Shown here: positions 19,354 to 30,895 of the stretch, piece after piece | Layout of the letters: each line of letters opens with the position of its first letter | Numbering within the stretch: the stretch's first letter is position 1 | Assembly: GCA_009767595.1 (NCBI GenBank) | Contig: VSDK01013796.1 | Coordinates: forward strand, 141,386-205,385 | Length of the DNA: 64,000 bases | Origin: Symbiodinium kawagutii | Taxonomy: Eukaryota; Sar; Dinophyceae; Suessiales; Symbiodiniaceae | Direction of reading: 5' to 3' | Notes under the pieces: generated by a model | The model's database searches: none | Told to the model about the DNA's origin: nothing | What the model saw: the letters and a program-made list of their open reading frames with translations, nothing else | Program-made: the position numbers and the translations under genes

Positions 19354-22116
19354 CAACAAGCATTGGAACAGCGACCTTGTCCAACCCGTACCAAGGCACA
19401 ACATTTGTTGCTTGTTGTCAGTGAGCAGTACCTCTACTTTATGTTTTTCAACAAGCCGCACGCAGATGGTAGACAGGCATGGTATAGCCAGTTCGATTAT
19501 CAGGGTCTATATTAATATCTATTAACCTAGTTTAAATAGAGCAATAGTTCCATAATCATTTCAGCTTCATCAAGGTACTTCGGCCGGGTGATGTTTGGCA
19601 TTCTGTGTGGCTGCTGTGGTTCAGAACTGGACGAGTTGAACAGGCAACCAGCAACGGACCTCCCAAGTTCTCAATATTTTCTTCACAGAACTTTGCAAGT
19701 TCAAGTTGAAAAATGTTGAAAGGTAAGGGTTGTGAAACCAATGTGTCCTCTTCTGCAATTCAATGTGAACCTTGGTAGAAAAAAAGATCAGGCTCTCCAC
19801 CATTGGTTGATGCACTATGGTTCTCAACTACCGAAACTCTTCACATCCCACTGATTGCTGCCATTTTGCAAACAACTTGGAATGCTGAGCACTGCCTGCA
19901 GTGTGCCGCCTCGCTATGCGACATGCGGGTCGAGGGAGTAGAACCTCACCTCCAGCACGGCTGGAGTGCTCCTTTGGCTGCAGATTAAGCGAAGCTTTGC
20001 TGGTTGAGGTCCAAGAATCAACAGCTGAATCGGGTTGCGCTGGTTGGGATGATTCCATGATTTAAATTCCATGTATTGAAGAAACTAGTTGCCGGTTTCT
20101 TGGAAAATGCTGACGAATTTAGTTAGCTCTTGGAAAATGCTGGATTGGTTTCTTGTTTGGTTATTTGTAAACTGATTCTTTAATCCAATCCCAAGCTGTG
20201 CAGTCTTTCAGTCACGGGCCAGTCACTGCACGGACCACTGCTGGCTGATTGCGCAGCCAGCAGCAGGTTGAGCAGGGCATTTTGGCATGATAGATCAAGC
20301 AACGCAAAGTCATGTGTGGAACGTCACCAAGCAAATTGTTGCCAGATGATCATGGTCGTATATGGTCGTACCACCATCTACATGCATTGCTGATCATTGG
20401 GCATGTGACTACAGAGAAAAAGTGCTTATCAGGTAGAATTTTTTCAGGGGGCCCAGCCTGGGCCCAGCAGCCCAGGAGCCCAGCCTGCCAATCCAGGGGT
20501 ACATTGGGCGGATGCTTCCGCTTAGGCCCAAAATCTGTCTTGGAACCATCCAAAGCAACAATGACATCCAAAAAAAGCTCAAACCATGTTGAATTAGCAT
20601 GTGATTTCCAGTGGACACTGACGTTTTTTGCACAGGAGTGTTGTTGAATGCACAGGGTCTTGACTGGTCCTCTCGTGTTTGAGCCGAGCAATGCTTCAAT
20701 GATCAGTTACCATGAGTTGCCTATGCTGAAACATGGCGGAGAGGATAATGTTTTTTGTTAGCAGCCGCAAAATGTAGAATCTGATAGTTAAACACAATTC
20801 GAACCTATACATCCAAAAAAAGCCAAAAGGGTCGATCCAAAATTGGATTGTGCGGCACGTTGAAAAAATGGTAACCTCGTGGGCTTGAGGCCTGAACTTT
20901 TATCCTATGTCATGACATGTAGACAACCGGGTAGAAAGGACGTGATCTGACGAACTGACTCGCGTGGTCATACGGACTTGGCTATCGAAGATTTTGATCT
21001 TACCCTTCAGGTCACTACGGTGAAGATAGATCAGCAGTGATGATTTGTCATTGACTTACGATATCCGGAAGGTGAGAGTTGGAAACTCGATAAAGTTGTA
21101 GCACAACCTCAAATCATTTATTGGTTGGTGAACCAGATCTCTTCAAGTTATTGATCTCTGTCCTCAAGTTATTGATTGGATCCCACTCATTTATTGATTG
21201 GTCGGTGTGTGTGTGTGTGTCCGTGTGTGTGTGTGTGTTGTGTGTGTGTCGCCAGATTCGAGGATCCCACAAGATCGTAGGTTTAGCGATGGCTCCCAAG
21301 GTCAGCTACGCTGCGGCAACTTGGGAAATCCCCAGTGCCTCGGACGCAGGGGAAAGTGCCCTATGTCAGGGGCAGCCGACAGTGACTAGGAAGATCAACC
21401 ATTCGGGAACAATTAGGTGGATATGGACTACATAAATATATATATATATATAGATAGATAGATATAGATATTATATTTATTTATTTATTTATTTGTTTAT
21501 TTATTTATCTATTTATTACTTAAATACATATATATATATATATATACATATATAGGTAAATATGTATAAGTGGATATATAAGTGATAGAATAGGTGGATA
21601 TTGTGCTTCTCAACAGCAAACCTAGTAACATAGTGTTTCTCAACGAGTTGGAAAGGCAACATCAGCCAACAGCTGCTTGACGCTAAACCCCAAAAAGTTT
21701 TCGCATCAGATCGAACTGACGGCAGCTGTGCCCATGCCTTGAGAAACTCTTTACAGTTCCGTTGAATTTCTGACGAAGCACAGGAGATTCGGCGGCTGTT
21801 AAGATAGTAGATCATAGTGATAAATAGTGAAACTGGGGGGGTGTTATCAGCTGACCATCCTCAACCATATTTTCGCTGCGATTGTTAGTGATTCTCCCCT
21901 ACAACTAATCATGATCAACTATCAACCTTTGATTAAGAGCTGGATCTCCCCGCACATCCATTGGTCGACGTTGAATGGTGCCCTTGGGGCCCTCCACTTT
22001 GCTTGATCAGCCAGGGTCATGTAGATAGTGGGCATCATACGTAGGGAGTTGAATTATCCATACTACAATGGTATACTAGACATAGAGACCCCTGTATAAA
22101 GAATTTTCGGATATTT
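19354..22116. other. Intron/intergenic; GC block 20449-20614 and microsatellites
   Basis: 20449-20614 follows GAATTTTTTCAG and stays open on plus (SKATMTSKKSSNHVELACDF) but also on minus, so it is only a possible exon. (GT)n at 21206-21250; AT/ATAG-rich tract 21434-21600. Elsewhere nothing. Confidence 0.4.
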
Positions 22117-22300
22117 TTGGCAGTATACACCCTTGGTGAACAAATGGATATGCCTGATGGCTCCGCCACGGTCCGGTGCCTGACCACAACAGGTGGCATG
22201 ACCTGTGTTCCCGCTGCTTTTGTACCTATGCGCCGGGCAACCTGGAGGGACCCCCGTTGGAGTGACAACCAGCACCCCAACCAAGACACACTTCGGGCTA
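22117..22300 (+). CDS. Exon-like frame ending at a MITE
   Basis: Open from CAG at 22120 through VYTLGEQMDMPDGSATV, PAAFVPMRRATWRDPRW and NQDTLRA, up to the first bases of MITE copy 2, where GCTAG is followed by GTGTTTCT. If coding, the element itself supplies the GT donor. Codon bias is weak (about 55% third-position GC) and minus frames overlap, so this is tentative. Confidence 0.28.
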
Positions 22301-22396
22301 GGTGTTTCTATAGGGAACCCCAAAGCTATGGTTGGTTTATTACTAGAAATTGTTAATAAAGGATGATTTGGGAGTACCCCTATTTTGAGAAACACC
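22301..22396 (-). mobile_element. MITE-like element, copy 2
   Basis: Left end GGTGTTTCTATAGGGAACCC, right end is the complement of GGTGTTTCTCAAAATAGGGG. Interior is the reverse complement of copy 1 (AATAAAGGATGATTT). About 96 bp; the outer ten bases are a perfect inverted pair GGTGTTTCT. Confidence 0.8.
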
Positions 22397-23119
22397 CATA
22401 CTCAACTAGCGACAAGGTAGGACTTTCGCACTGCCTCGTTCCCGTTTTGTTTGGAAATTGATGATTTTGAGCCACAGGCACTGGGAGAAGCAGGTCCCCG
22501 AATGAGGGCCTTTGGAAGAGCAGTGGCTGAACATTTTTGAATACGAAAGGGATCCCGATGGATCCCGGAAAATCTTTGCACCTTTGATTTGTTGTAATCG
22601 GCATCTACATGTGGAGTGTTTTGGGGAAAATCTCCAAGAGGTGGCTGCATTTCTGTTCAGGATTTTCTACATGTTTGATCATGTTTGGCCATTCGAGCAG
22701 GTATAATCGCTCTCGTAGTCTTGTGAGTTTCCAAGCAGCGATAAATTTCCAGTTGGACTCTCTCTTGTTTTTTAAGTCCTTAAAATGATATGTTCCGTTT
22801 GGGTTTGGAGGTGCCACCATGACCATTTAGCCTGGTTGATTCATGTCTCTCACCACTGACTGGATCACATCATGGATCAACCATTGGACCCCCTGAAACC
22901 CAGCTGTGAAAAAACACCATTGTCCAAAAAATTGATGATTTAACTTTCAAAAAATGTTTATTTCCAAAACATCTTCTAACTTCCAGGCTTTAGCTTACAC
23001 AACTCTAAGCATACTTCAAAAAACCAAAGCCTGGTAAGTCCAATATCTCAGCATCTCTAAATCACTTCTATAATGAATCACCAGATACAACCAGGCGAAT
23101 CAGCATCTCTAATCACCAG

Positions 23120-23232
23120 ACCCTGCTGCTTTCCCTTCCAGCTTCAGGGTCATGCGAAGTCAGCCCAGAGGCTTCGCCCCGCGCTAACAGCAGAGGCCTT
23201 TGCACCAGGCGGGCCCATGGTGGCATGGCTGG
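23120..23232 (+). CDS. Candidate exon in GC-rich island
   Basis: Acceptor AATCACCAG preceded by AATCAC/CATC words; the frame reads TLLLSLPASGSCEVSP then EASPRANSRGLCTRRAHGGM, with about two thirds of codons ending in G/C, and ends at GG then GTGGATGG. An internal CTTCCAG could be the true acceptor, trimming seven codons. No family recognised. Confidence 0.38.
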
Positions 23233-24500
23233 GTGGATGGGTTTGCTTGATGCTTCTCATATACTGACAATACATTGATGTATAACAGATGTATATGATA
23301 GATGGGTAGATAAATGGATAGATAGATGGATAGAACTGAAAAAAAGTATGTTAGGTAGGTGCGATCATACCACTGGACGTAGCACTGGTGACCGTTGGGA
23401 ACCATGGAAAAATGTTTGTCATTTGTTACACACCCTATATCATGCTATAACATTGGAATTCATATATATATGTGTGTATATATACATATCATGTCTATAC
23501 TATATACAATACAGATAGGCAATGGTCCAATTATAGGAGTGGCGATCCATCGATGATGAAAACATGTTACATCATAATGAGAACCCAATATCACAGTTGA
23601 CTCGTAGTGGTTTGTAGGGTATTCAAGCGTAGCCATGAGATGGTCAATAACATGTATATAATCAGTTTCCTNNNNNNNNNNNNNNNNNNNNNNNNNNNNN
23701 NGCTGATTGTATCAATGCCATACACAGATGTGATATGTTGTAATATTCATCAATTCAGACATTTGTAGATACCATTGATGTACATTCCGTGTTGCATTGT
23801 CCCCATTGCATGTTCCATGTTGCCAATAACTATGTATTGGCATATTGTAGTCAACCTGATATACTACTAGTGGTTGTCAGGTAAGCGTCAACAAGCCCTA
23901 TTGATATATGCGCGGTGACTACCATCAATAACCACCAATCTTGGATATAACTCTGTATGGTGACCATCCCTACTACCTTATATGTACTTTCGACTATTGA
24001 ATAATTAAGCCAGCCATTAGCCATGCATTGAACCGATTATAGACCATATCAAAGCAAACACCAAACGCACATGCACCAATTGTCAAGCAAGAATGTTCTA
24101 GGTAATGATCAAGCATACTAAACTATTTTTCACCACATGTTTTGAACAAAAAACATACAAAAACTAATTCACCACATGAAATTTCTATCACTTTGGTGCT
24201 GATATCTTCAGCGCCACGCGGCCAGGCTTGGCACGTGTGGTGCGACCAGATGTGCTGGGTGCTGCAGGTGCGGTGTCGGCAGATTTCTATGTGCCTTTGA
24301 AGGGCCCATCTCTCTATTCACGGGTCTACATACATAGGATTACATATGATTACATAAATCTATACACTTTTCTATGTAAATAATATCAAATTGTAAACGA
24401 CCATACACGGACATATTGTCATATTATATAACTTATAATGTATTAATTTGTAATTTGTATTTTTTTGTCTTAAGGAGTTCTTCCAAGTTTGTTCGGTTAC
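23233..24500. other. Intergenic/intron with assembly gap
   Basis: Assembly gap of N at 23672-23701. Otherwise AT-rich unique sequence with short TATA runs (23462-23500); no frame worth calling. Confidence 0.6.
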
Positions 24501-24501
24501 G

Positions 24502-24633
24502 AACAGCTTGGAGAGTGACGCCAGATGTCGACTCCACGGTTTCCTCGCCTGCTTCGCCCTGGCGCCAGCGTTTGACGCCCACCAGCGCGCCACGGGGCCT
24601 GGCGGCCCTGGGAACAATGCAGGCGCCAGCGGT
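24502..24633. other. GC-rich coding-like island, strand unresolved
   Basis: Minus: after ATTGTTCCCAG the frame reads RPRGALVGVKRWRQGEAGEE then TVESTSGVTLQAVRNRTN; its first 26 codons are about 80% G/C-ending. Plus: SLESDARCRLHGFLACFALA then PAFDAHQRATGPGG, ending at a GTAGGA donor near 24634. One strand is probably an exon. Confidence 0.4.
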
Positions 24634-24769
24634 AGGAATCATGGTATGGGTAGCCCATCATCTGGTAGGTTTTCAGGGAAAAATTTCTTCCAAATTTCCC
24701 AAAATGTGAAAAATGTTACATCCATTTTGCTTTATATCCCTAAAATTTGGTTTATGTCATGAATCATTA

Positions 24770-24823
24770 AGACTTTTCAGTTACCATCCATTTTTGGGGT
24801 GCCCAATTTTTAAGAAACCACTA
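24770..24823 (+). mobile_element. MITE-like element, degraded right end
   Basis: CCATTTTTGGGGTGCCCAAT then TTTTAAGAAACC resembles the right end of the family (CCATTTTTGGGGTACCCCTA, GAGAAACC). The left partner is not convincing. Confidence 0.35.
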
Positions 24824-26695
24824 CATGCAGTGGTAAGTTATATGCAGTGATTAACCATTGGCAGTAGTATTACTGCTTAGAATGCAACAACTCACAGTAG
24901 GAAGACTCATAGTGATTGTGATGAATGGTGATTTGGTGTAGCATGTCAGCAAAACCTGACATTTTGGAGATTGGAAGATCCATATAATAAACCACACAGT
25001 ACTGGTGCCCATTGATTCATACTGATTCAAAGGTGTAGCAGGAAAATGTCATGAGATGTGAGCAAATCGAGTGGTGGCAATGCGGTGTGCTGATTCAGAA
25101 TGGCTCCAATACAGAACTATGGCTACGGTGCCGCGCTTCATTTTAAAACACATGTTTTCTGGGTGAAATACATTGTCACATTGTGGTTAGCACGGTCCTC
25201 TGGCAATTGCCTTGTAGTTCGTTGACTCCAGGTCCATTGTTTTTTTAGGTAAGATTGTTCCGCTCATATTCCTATCCACTTCGCACAGAATCCCTAGCAT
25301 GTTTTGCTTATGAATTTGCAGGGATATCATCAAAGGAGCACAGATATCATATTTGTATTTGCAGGCGATCCATCAAAGGAGCACGTGGAGTACGTTTGCA
25401 TGTCCGCCCAAGAAAAGACCCACCCAAATTCAAATTTCATTACTGTAAGCAAACGAGTTGTGCGTGTTGAGTTCCATCATCCAAAACCATCACAGCTGAT
25501 ATTTGACAACCGGGTCTTGCTCATGCCCTTTGCGAATAGAAAAAGACATGTCCATAAGTGACATTGCCATATCCGTTGCGTTGCAACATTTCTGCAAGCA
25601 TTCCAATTTCAAGCTTTCTATACCCCATGGATGTACCTGTTCCCAAGGGTGGACCCTTGCCGCGACTTCAAGGCTGGGGTGCACATCCTCTCAGTGGTTT
25701 TGAACGAAGGCTACGAGAGCCTTTGGACCAATCCTTTGATCGGGCCCAGCGGCATTAGCCTCTATCGTTGCGGGGCGCTGTTCCTGGATGGAGGAGCGGG
25801 CCAAGGGTGAGCGACTTGACTCACCTACACAACTAAGATAGGACGAATCGAGGACAGCAAGGATTCTCATCCACGACGCCAGCATCAAGTACAAAGCATT
25901 GGAGTTGACGTCGCCACAATTGGGCGTTGTTGGCCCAGAATGTCAGTCCTGTTTCATGGTAATTCGGTTGCCGACCTTTCAATTGATTTGGGAGCTGGCC
26001 AAAGCGGCTGGGTATCTTTGCACAGCGGAAAGGAGACCAAAACTCACAATTGCAGATGAGACTCGTGAGTGACATACTACAAGTGTGACAGTATGTCTAT
26101 GTCAAGTCAGTATATATATATATATATATACAGTATATATATATATATATGTATGTATACATGTATATATGTATATATGCATAGTTTGCATGTACTTGGT
26201 GTGGCATCTGAATGCCCCGGTTCTTCGGTGAAGCTTGAGGCACAATTCCATGCTGCCAGGACAGCATTGGCGTATGGTGTCTTCACTGTTTCTCAGCATC
26301 GGTGCTGTACATTTGGTACCAGGCTCAAGGGGGGAAGCCATTTGACACACCTGAGCTGGTGGTTTTCAGTAGTTATCAACCTGTCAAGTGAAGGACTTCC
26401 CATGATCAAAAGCCATTGTCACAAAGAGATATAATCAAGGATTTCCCTGCTGAAATGATCAAATCTTTTTTTGGGTTGCCTATGTACAAAGCTATTGGCT
26501 TTGCTAGTTGCATGTGTGCGCGACATGGAAACCTGGAAATATTTGCAGGCCGAAACCTCAGGATCGTCTCCTCACTGTGTGATGTGGTTATCGCACGGTC
26601 AAAAGGATATGGTGACCTATGATGCTTTGGATGCTTTGCAATGCTACTGGTAGATTGGTAGATGGACATGTCAAGGTAAGCCAAGAAATATGCAG
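24824..26695. other. Nothing firmly supportable
   Basis: (TA)n with ATGTATAC words at 26104-26190. Open frames at 25255-26075 overlap each other on both strands and are of chance length. Confidence 0.4.
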
Positions 26696-26708
26696 TGGAA
26701 CCGCTGAA

Positions 26709-27290
26709 TAAGAACCGCTTAAGATTTTTTCAGGGTACCCTGGGGTTCTTAACAAGCATGGCATAAATTTCACGCGCATTTTGCATCACGTTATTGAGGG
26801 TACCCTGGGGTTCTTAATTGGTTCTTACTTATAATATGAGATTCGGACAAAGACAAGAAGAGGAGGAAGGAGAGGAAGGCAAGAAGGAGAAAGAAGGAGA
26901 GGAGAAGAGAAGGGAAGCAGGATGATAATAAAAATGATTTTAAAGATGTATAAACTTCCTTTTCCTTTCCTCTCCCTTTTCCCTTCCCTTTCCTTTTCCT
27001 TTTCTCTTCCTTTTCCTCTCCCCACCTTTCCCTCTGCGGTTCGATGCCCTGGACGAGTTCCTCCCTTCCTCCCGCGGCTCTCGGGCTTGGTCACGTGGAG
27101 CTCTTCGCCCCCCGCCTCGTGGGCCTCGGGTGGGGCTCTCCTAGCCTTGGCTGCCAAACGCGGGACCTCGAGGTCCCAACATGTCCCAACCCTCAAGTTC
27201 TTATTCTTAACAGGAGATGTCAGGTGATCTTAAATAAGAACTTGAAGGAGATTTCGAGGGTACCTTCAAGTTCTTAATGCAGTGGTTTCT
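26709..27290. mobile_element. Composite of AAGAACC/GGTTCTTAA inverted-repeat elements
   Basis: Left cluster: AATAAGAACCGCTTAAG, then GGGTACCCTGGGGTTCTTAA at about 26733-26752 and again at 26799-26818. Right cluster: CAAGTTCTTATTCTTAA (27193-27210) and a 13-bp perfect hairpin AAGAACTTGAAGG at 27236-27248 paired with 27263-27275 around a 14-base loop containing GAGGGTA. The shared GGGTACC core suggests a sister family of the TTTCTCAAAAT element. Between the clusters lie a purine/pyrimidine tract and a GC-rich exon-like block. Confidence 0.6.
27026..27150 (-). CDS. Candidate internal exon, 41 codons, basic/acidic
   Basis: Minus strand: acceptor GCGTTTGGCAG, then two bases and 41 open codons KARRAPPEAHEAGGEELHV, TKPESRGRKGGTRPGHRTAE, GK, then donor AAAG followed by GTGGGG. 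28 of 41 codons end in G/C. It sits between the two inverted-repeat clusters listed above, so it may have been captured by, or may lie in an intron full of, these elements. Plus frames are also open (Pro/Ser/Leu-rich), which is expected opposite a GC-rich exon. Confidence 0.4.
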
Positions 27291-27693
27291 TAAACAATGG
27301 TTTCTCTCTACCAACTTTCTGGGAGATGCCACGGAATCCATGAACATCACATTTGCTGGAAGCAGCTTCCGCTTTTGTGTCCACGCAGCAACACTTCGAC
27401 TTCAAATTGCATTGAGCCTGTCAACAGCCCATGATCACTGCAAATCACATCACTCTCCTGGAAAGGGGCCTGCGAGTTTTAAGGGGTCCACTGTGTCCAA
27501 CAGAGGTGATCTCCAATCTCCATGGCCTCCGCATCAAAATGTGTCGATGATGGACCGACCCCAGGGCGGGGCGCTGGACGGCTGCTGGAGGTCTATTTCT
27601 TCAGTGGACCTTGGGCAAATTTGTGGAGCAACGCTTGGGCTTTTGGCGCACGTTTCAGGCCAGGGTTTCAACTTGCTGAGAGTAGCACTATGA
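27277..27693 (+). other. Longest open frame of the region, 138 codons
   Basis: Reads TNFLGDATESMNITFAGSSF early and GALDGCWRSISSVDLGQI late. A second plus frame (27522-27707) is also open. Length is near the chance limit and no splice pair is decisive, so coding status is uncertain. Confidence 0.2.
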
Positions 27694-27699
27694 GTCTCA

Positions 27700-28040
27700 C
27701 TTTGTGACTAAACTCAAAGCAACAGGTTTCTAGAACAAGCAACATTTGGTTGCTTATGAGATCTTACCAGTTTAGTTGAATGCCTACTTGTTGTTTTTGC
27801 AAGACACAAGTCACACTCCTGCTGTTGTTTGTTTAGTTTGTTTGTTGGCGGGCTGTAAAGTGGAATCGTGGAATCGTGGAATCCTCAGGCTTGGGCTGAG
27901 TCGATTTGTACATATATGACCATGTATCATAATTATATGTATATACATGTATGTACCTATACACGTAACGTAATGTAATTTAATGCAATGTTCAAAGGAA
28001 GTTTAGTTACGAAGTGCGGAACTTCCGTGTTACGAAGATT
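27700..28040. other. Nothing supportable
   Basis: Short GTTT and ATGTATAC runs only; sequence leading into the 16-bp array. Confidence 0.5.
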
Positions 28041-28690
28041 TGAAAAGATCTCAAAAGAAATAGATCTCAAAAGGAATAGATCTCAAAAGAAATACATCTC
28101 AAAAGAAATAGATCTCAAAACAAATAGATCTCAAAAGAAATACATCTCAAAAGAAATACATCTCCAAAGGAAAAAGATCTCAAAAGGAATAGATCTCAAA
28201 AGAAATACATCTCAAAAGAAATAGATCTCAAAAGAAATAGATCTCCAAAAAAATACATCTCAAAGGAAAAAGATCTCAAAAGAAATAGATCTCAAAAGAA
28301 ATAGATCTCAAAAGAAATAGATCTCAAAAGAAATAGATCTCAAAAGGAATAGATCTCAAAAGGAATAGATCTCAAAAGAAATAGATCTCAAAAGGAATAG
28401 ATCTCAAAAGAAATAGATCTCAAAAGAAATAGATCTCAAAAGGAATAGATCTCAAAAGAAATAGATCTCAAAAGGAATAGATCTCAAAAGAAATAGATCT
28501 CAAAAGGAATAGATCTCAAAAGAAATAGATCTCAAAAGAAATAGATCTCAAAAGGAATAGATCTCAAAAGAAATAGATCTCAAAAGGAATAGATCTCAAA
28601 AGAAATAGATCTCAAAAGGAATAGATCTCAAAAGAAATAGATCTCAAAAGGAATAGATCTCAAAAGAAATAGATCTCAAAAGGAATAGAT
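28041..28690. repeat. 16-bp tandem array (AAAAGAAATAGATCTC), ~40 copies
   Basis: Unit AAAAGAAATAGATCTC with the common variant AAAAGGAATAGATCTC; nearly every unit carries the palindrome AGATCT. The left third is heterogeneous (TACATCTC, CAAAGGAAAAAGATCTC, ACAAATAG), the right two thirds are homogenised and often alternate A and G variants. The Lys/Ile/Asp/Ser frame over it is a repeat product. Confidence 0.97.
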
Positions 28691-28800
28691 CTTGACTTTG
28701 CGTGACGCTCTCCGCACTGTCAGGGCTGTTTCAACTCATCTTGCAGATGACTTGGATCTTGACTTTGTGTGACAGGTGTGGTACTTTCAGCATGTCGATG
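28688..28800 (+). repeat. Truncated copy of the ~105-bp repeat
   Basis: CTTGACTTTGCGTGACG jumps directly to CTCTCCGCACTGTCAGGGCT, lacking the central GTGGCATTTGGTGCACATGG part, then continues into a second partial unit (TTGTGTGACAGGTGTGG). It directly abuts the 16-bp array through AGATCTTGAC. Confidence 0.85.
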
Positions 28801-29029
28801 ATCTTGGAAGTTCAAAACATGGAGGAAGTCTCGCACGAAATGCGTTTTTGATCATTGGATTTGTCACGAAACCATGGGTTTTTTCGTGAAAAACGTTGTC
28901 GACTTGATCGGGAAACTAGCCTTGTCGAACGGACGGGTCCCAGACGGTCTCGGTTTAGTTCGGATTTGGTTCGGAGTGTTTCCTATGACTGTTGCCAAAA
29001 AATCGACTTCTGCACGTCTCTATGTTGAC

Positions 29030-29435
29030 TTTGTGTGGCAGGCGTGGCATTTGGTGCACATGGAGCTCCTCTGGGATCGCTCTCCGCACTGTCAGGGCTG
29101 TTTCAAGTCAATCTGCACATGATTTGGATCTTGACTTTGCGTGGCAGGCGTGGCATTTGGTGCACATGGAGCTGCTCATGGATCGCTCTCCGCACTGTCA
29201 GGGCTGTTTCAGCTCATCTCGCAGATGACTTGGATCTTGACTTTGCGTGGCAGGCGTGGCATTTGGTGCACATGGAGCTCCTCTGGGATCGCTCTCCGCA
29301 CTGTCAGGGCTGTTTCAACTGATCTTGGAGAGGTCTTGGATCTTGACTTTGCGTGACAGGCGTGGCATTTGGTGCACATGGAGCTCCTCTGGGATCGCAT
29401 TCCGCACTGTCAGGGCTGTTTCAATTGATCTTGGA
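29030..29435 (+). repeat. ~105-bp tandem repeat, four copies
   Basis: Copies start near 29030, 29136, 29242 and 29347 at the words GACTTTGCGTGGCAGGCGTG, each running through GGTGCACATGGAGCTCCTCT, CGCTCTCCGCACTGTCAGGG, CTGTTTCAACT and AGATGACTTGGATC. Period 105-106 is not a multiple of three, so successive copies read in different frames; within one frame a unit reads DFAWQAWHLVHMELLWDRSP. A coding origin of the unit is possible, but a translated tandem protein is not supported. Confidence 0.92.
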
Positions 29436-30540
29436 GAAGTCTTGGACCTTGACCGCCATTCTATAGGCTCAAATGTTTTTTTTCTATATGCACTTATAAG
29501 TTTTGGAAACTTCCGCCTCCGCCTCGTGCGGGAACTACTTGTACGGAATGTTGTGCAATGTTGTGTATGCATTTGCATAGGTATTCGTATAGGACCTTCT
29601 TTGCGGCTGTGCCTAAGTCTTACCAAGCTTGGAGACATGGTATTAAACAATGGGCATCATGACCCCCGTTGATCATTTCTCCATCCCTTCCGCATCCGCG
29701 CGGTGAAATCTGACAAATCTGGTGATAGCAAATGATCACTTGGTGATTTCCTTTTCGATTTTTCCATCCTTTGGGATGGTTGGACTCCGGAGCTACACAC
29801 CTCCCCCGGACAGGTGGTCATCTTGAGCTGTGCAAGTGGCTCGTTGCTGAGCGCCTGGGGGCAGCTTAGTACCAGAAGGCCGCAGCTCCATAGGGTGAAG
29901 CATGGGGATGCGAGGAGGTGGTTTATATCTTGTTATATCTGCCATTGGCATTGCTTATCTTGTGATGTCCGGTTGGTGGTTTTAAAGACTTTTTGATTTT
30001 GGTAAGTCATCATGAACAAATGGTTGGTCGACTAATATTTTTCATATATAGGCGTTGAAACCACCAACCAGTTGTATCCTTTGTTACAAATCGCAAGTTG
30101 TCATCAAACTGCCACCATTGACCAACTATTAGCTATTGATTGCGGACTGGCTTCACAATTATAAACGTCTAGCTGGTTAATATGGACCGCTGGCTGGTGG
30201 CCATAGCCAGGGTGACTAGTTGTGAGCTGCAACTCATCACTTTTGACTGGTCAGCATGGCTATGTCTACCAGCTAATATTATTATCTGTGGCTAATAGTG
30301 ATCATCTATGGCTAATAGTTATTTATCATCTATGGCTCATAGTGATCAAGAGCGATCTGTGGCTTACAGTGATCAAGAACCAAGCATTCAGCTGGTACGA
30401 GTTGACCGACAGGATCATCACACTCAACAGCCACATCCTGGGATCAAGCATTATCAATGTACCACAATATAGCAACCAAAGAAGCAGGATTGGAATAATC
30501 ATAATCATGAAACGGCCATCATTAACCCATATCAGCCAAT
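29436..30540. other. Nothing firmly supportable
   Basis: Intron/intergenic sequence; 29814-29996 has a short open frame without splice support. The end of the stretch grades into CATCAACC repeats. Confidence 0.4.
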
Positions 30541-30665
30541 CAACATCGCCTTCAACCATCATCAACCAACATCAACCATCATCAACCAACATCAACCATC
30601 ATCAACCAACATCAACTGCTATCAACCATCATTCACCAACATCAACTGCTATCAACCAACATCAA
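30540..30665. repeat. C-type intron repeat (CATCAACCAA)n
   Basis: About a dozen CATCAACC units (ACCATCATCAACCAACATC and variants). It immediately precedes the exon candidate 30729-30893, and its reverse complement type (GGTTGATGATGG) follows that exon. Confidence 0.9.
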
Positions 30666-30728
30666 CCAGCACCGACATTAAGAAATCAACTTTATCTGAT
30701 AGCCTCTTTCTCTTCATGAAAGACACAG

Positions 30729-30893
30729 GTTCATCGTGGGCACCCGTCAGATTCCCGTCAGGTTGATCGTGGGCTCCTGGCTGCCGCTGCACGGCTTGCT
30801 GGCCATGCGCCTTTGCCTCAGCCCCAGAGGTACCGAGGAACGCTTCTTTTGGCGACTGTCGGTGCCGCGGCACCACCGGTCGTGCGCTGATTG
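30729..30893 (+). CDS. Candidate internal exon, 54 codons, strong codon bias
   Basis: Acceptor with pyrimidine tract CCTCTTTCTCTTC ahead of GACACAG; donor GATTG then GTGAGG. One leading base, 54 open codons, two trailing bases. Reads FIVGTRQIPVRLIVGSWLPL, HGLLAMRLCLSPRGTEER, FFWRLSVPRHHRSCAD. 44 of 54 codons end in G/C while second positions are near 50%, a real coding asymmetry in an AT-richer setting. The hydrophobic stretch could be a membrane segment. Flanked by C-type repeats on the left and G-type on the right. Family unknown; likely the same gene as 33255-33398. Confidence 0.5.
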
Positions 30894-30895
30894 GT

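Noticed and set aside
28041..28690. CRISPR-like array of short repeats
   Set aside because: Units are contiguous 16-mers without unique spacers, and the genome is eukaryotic; a satellite.
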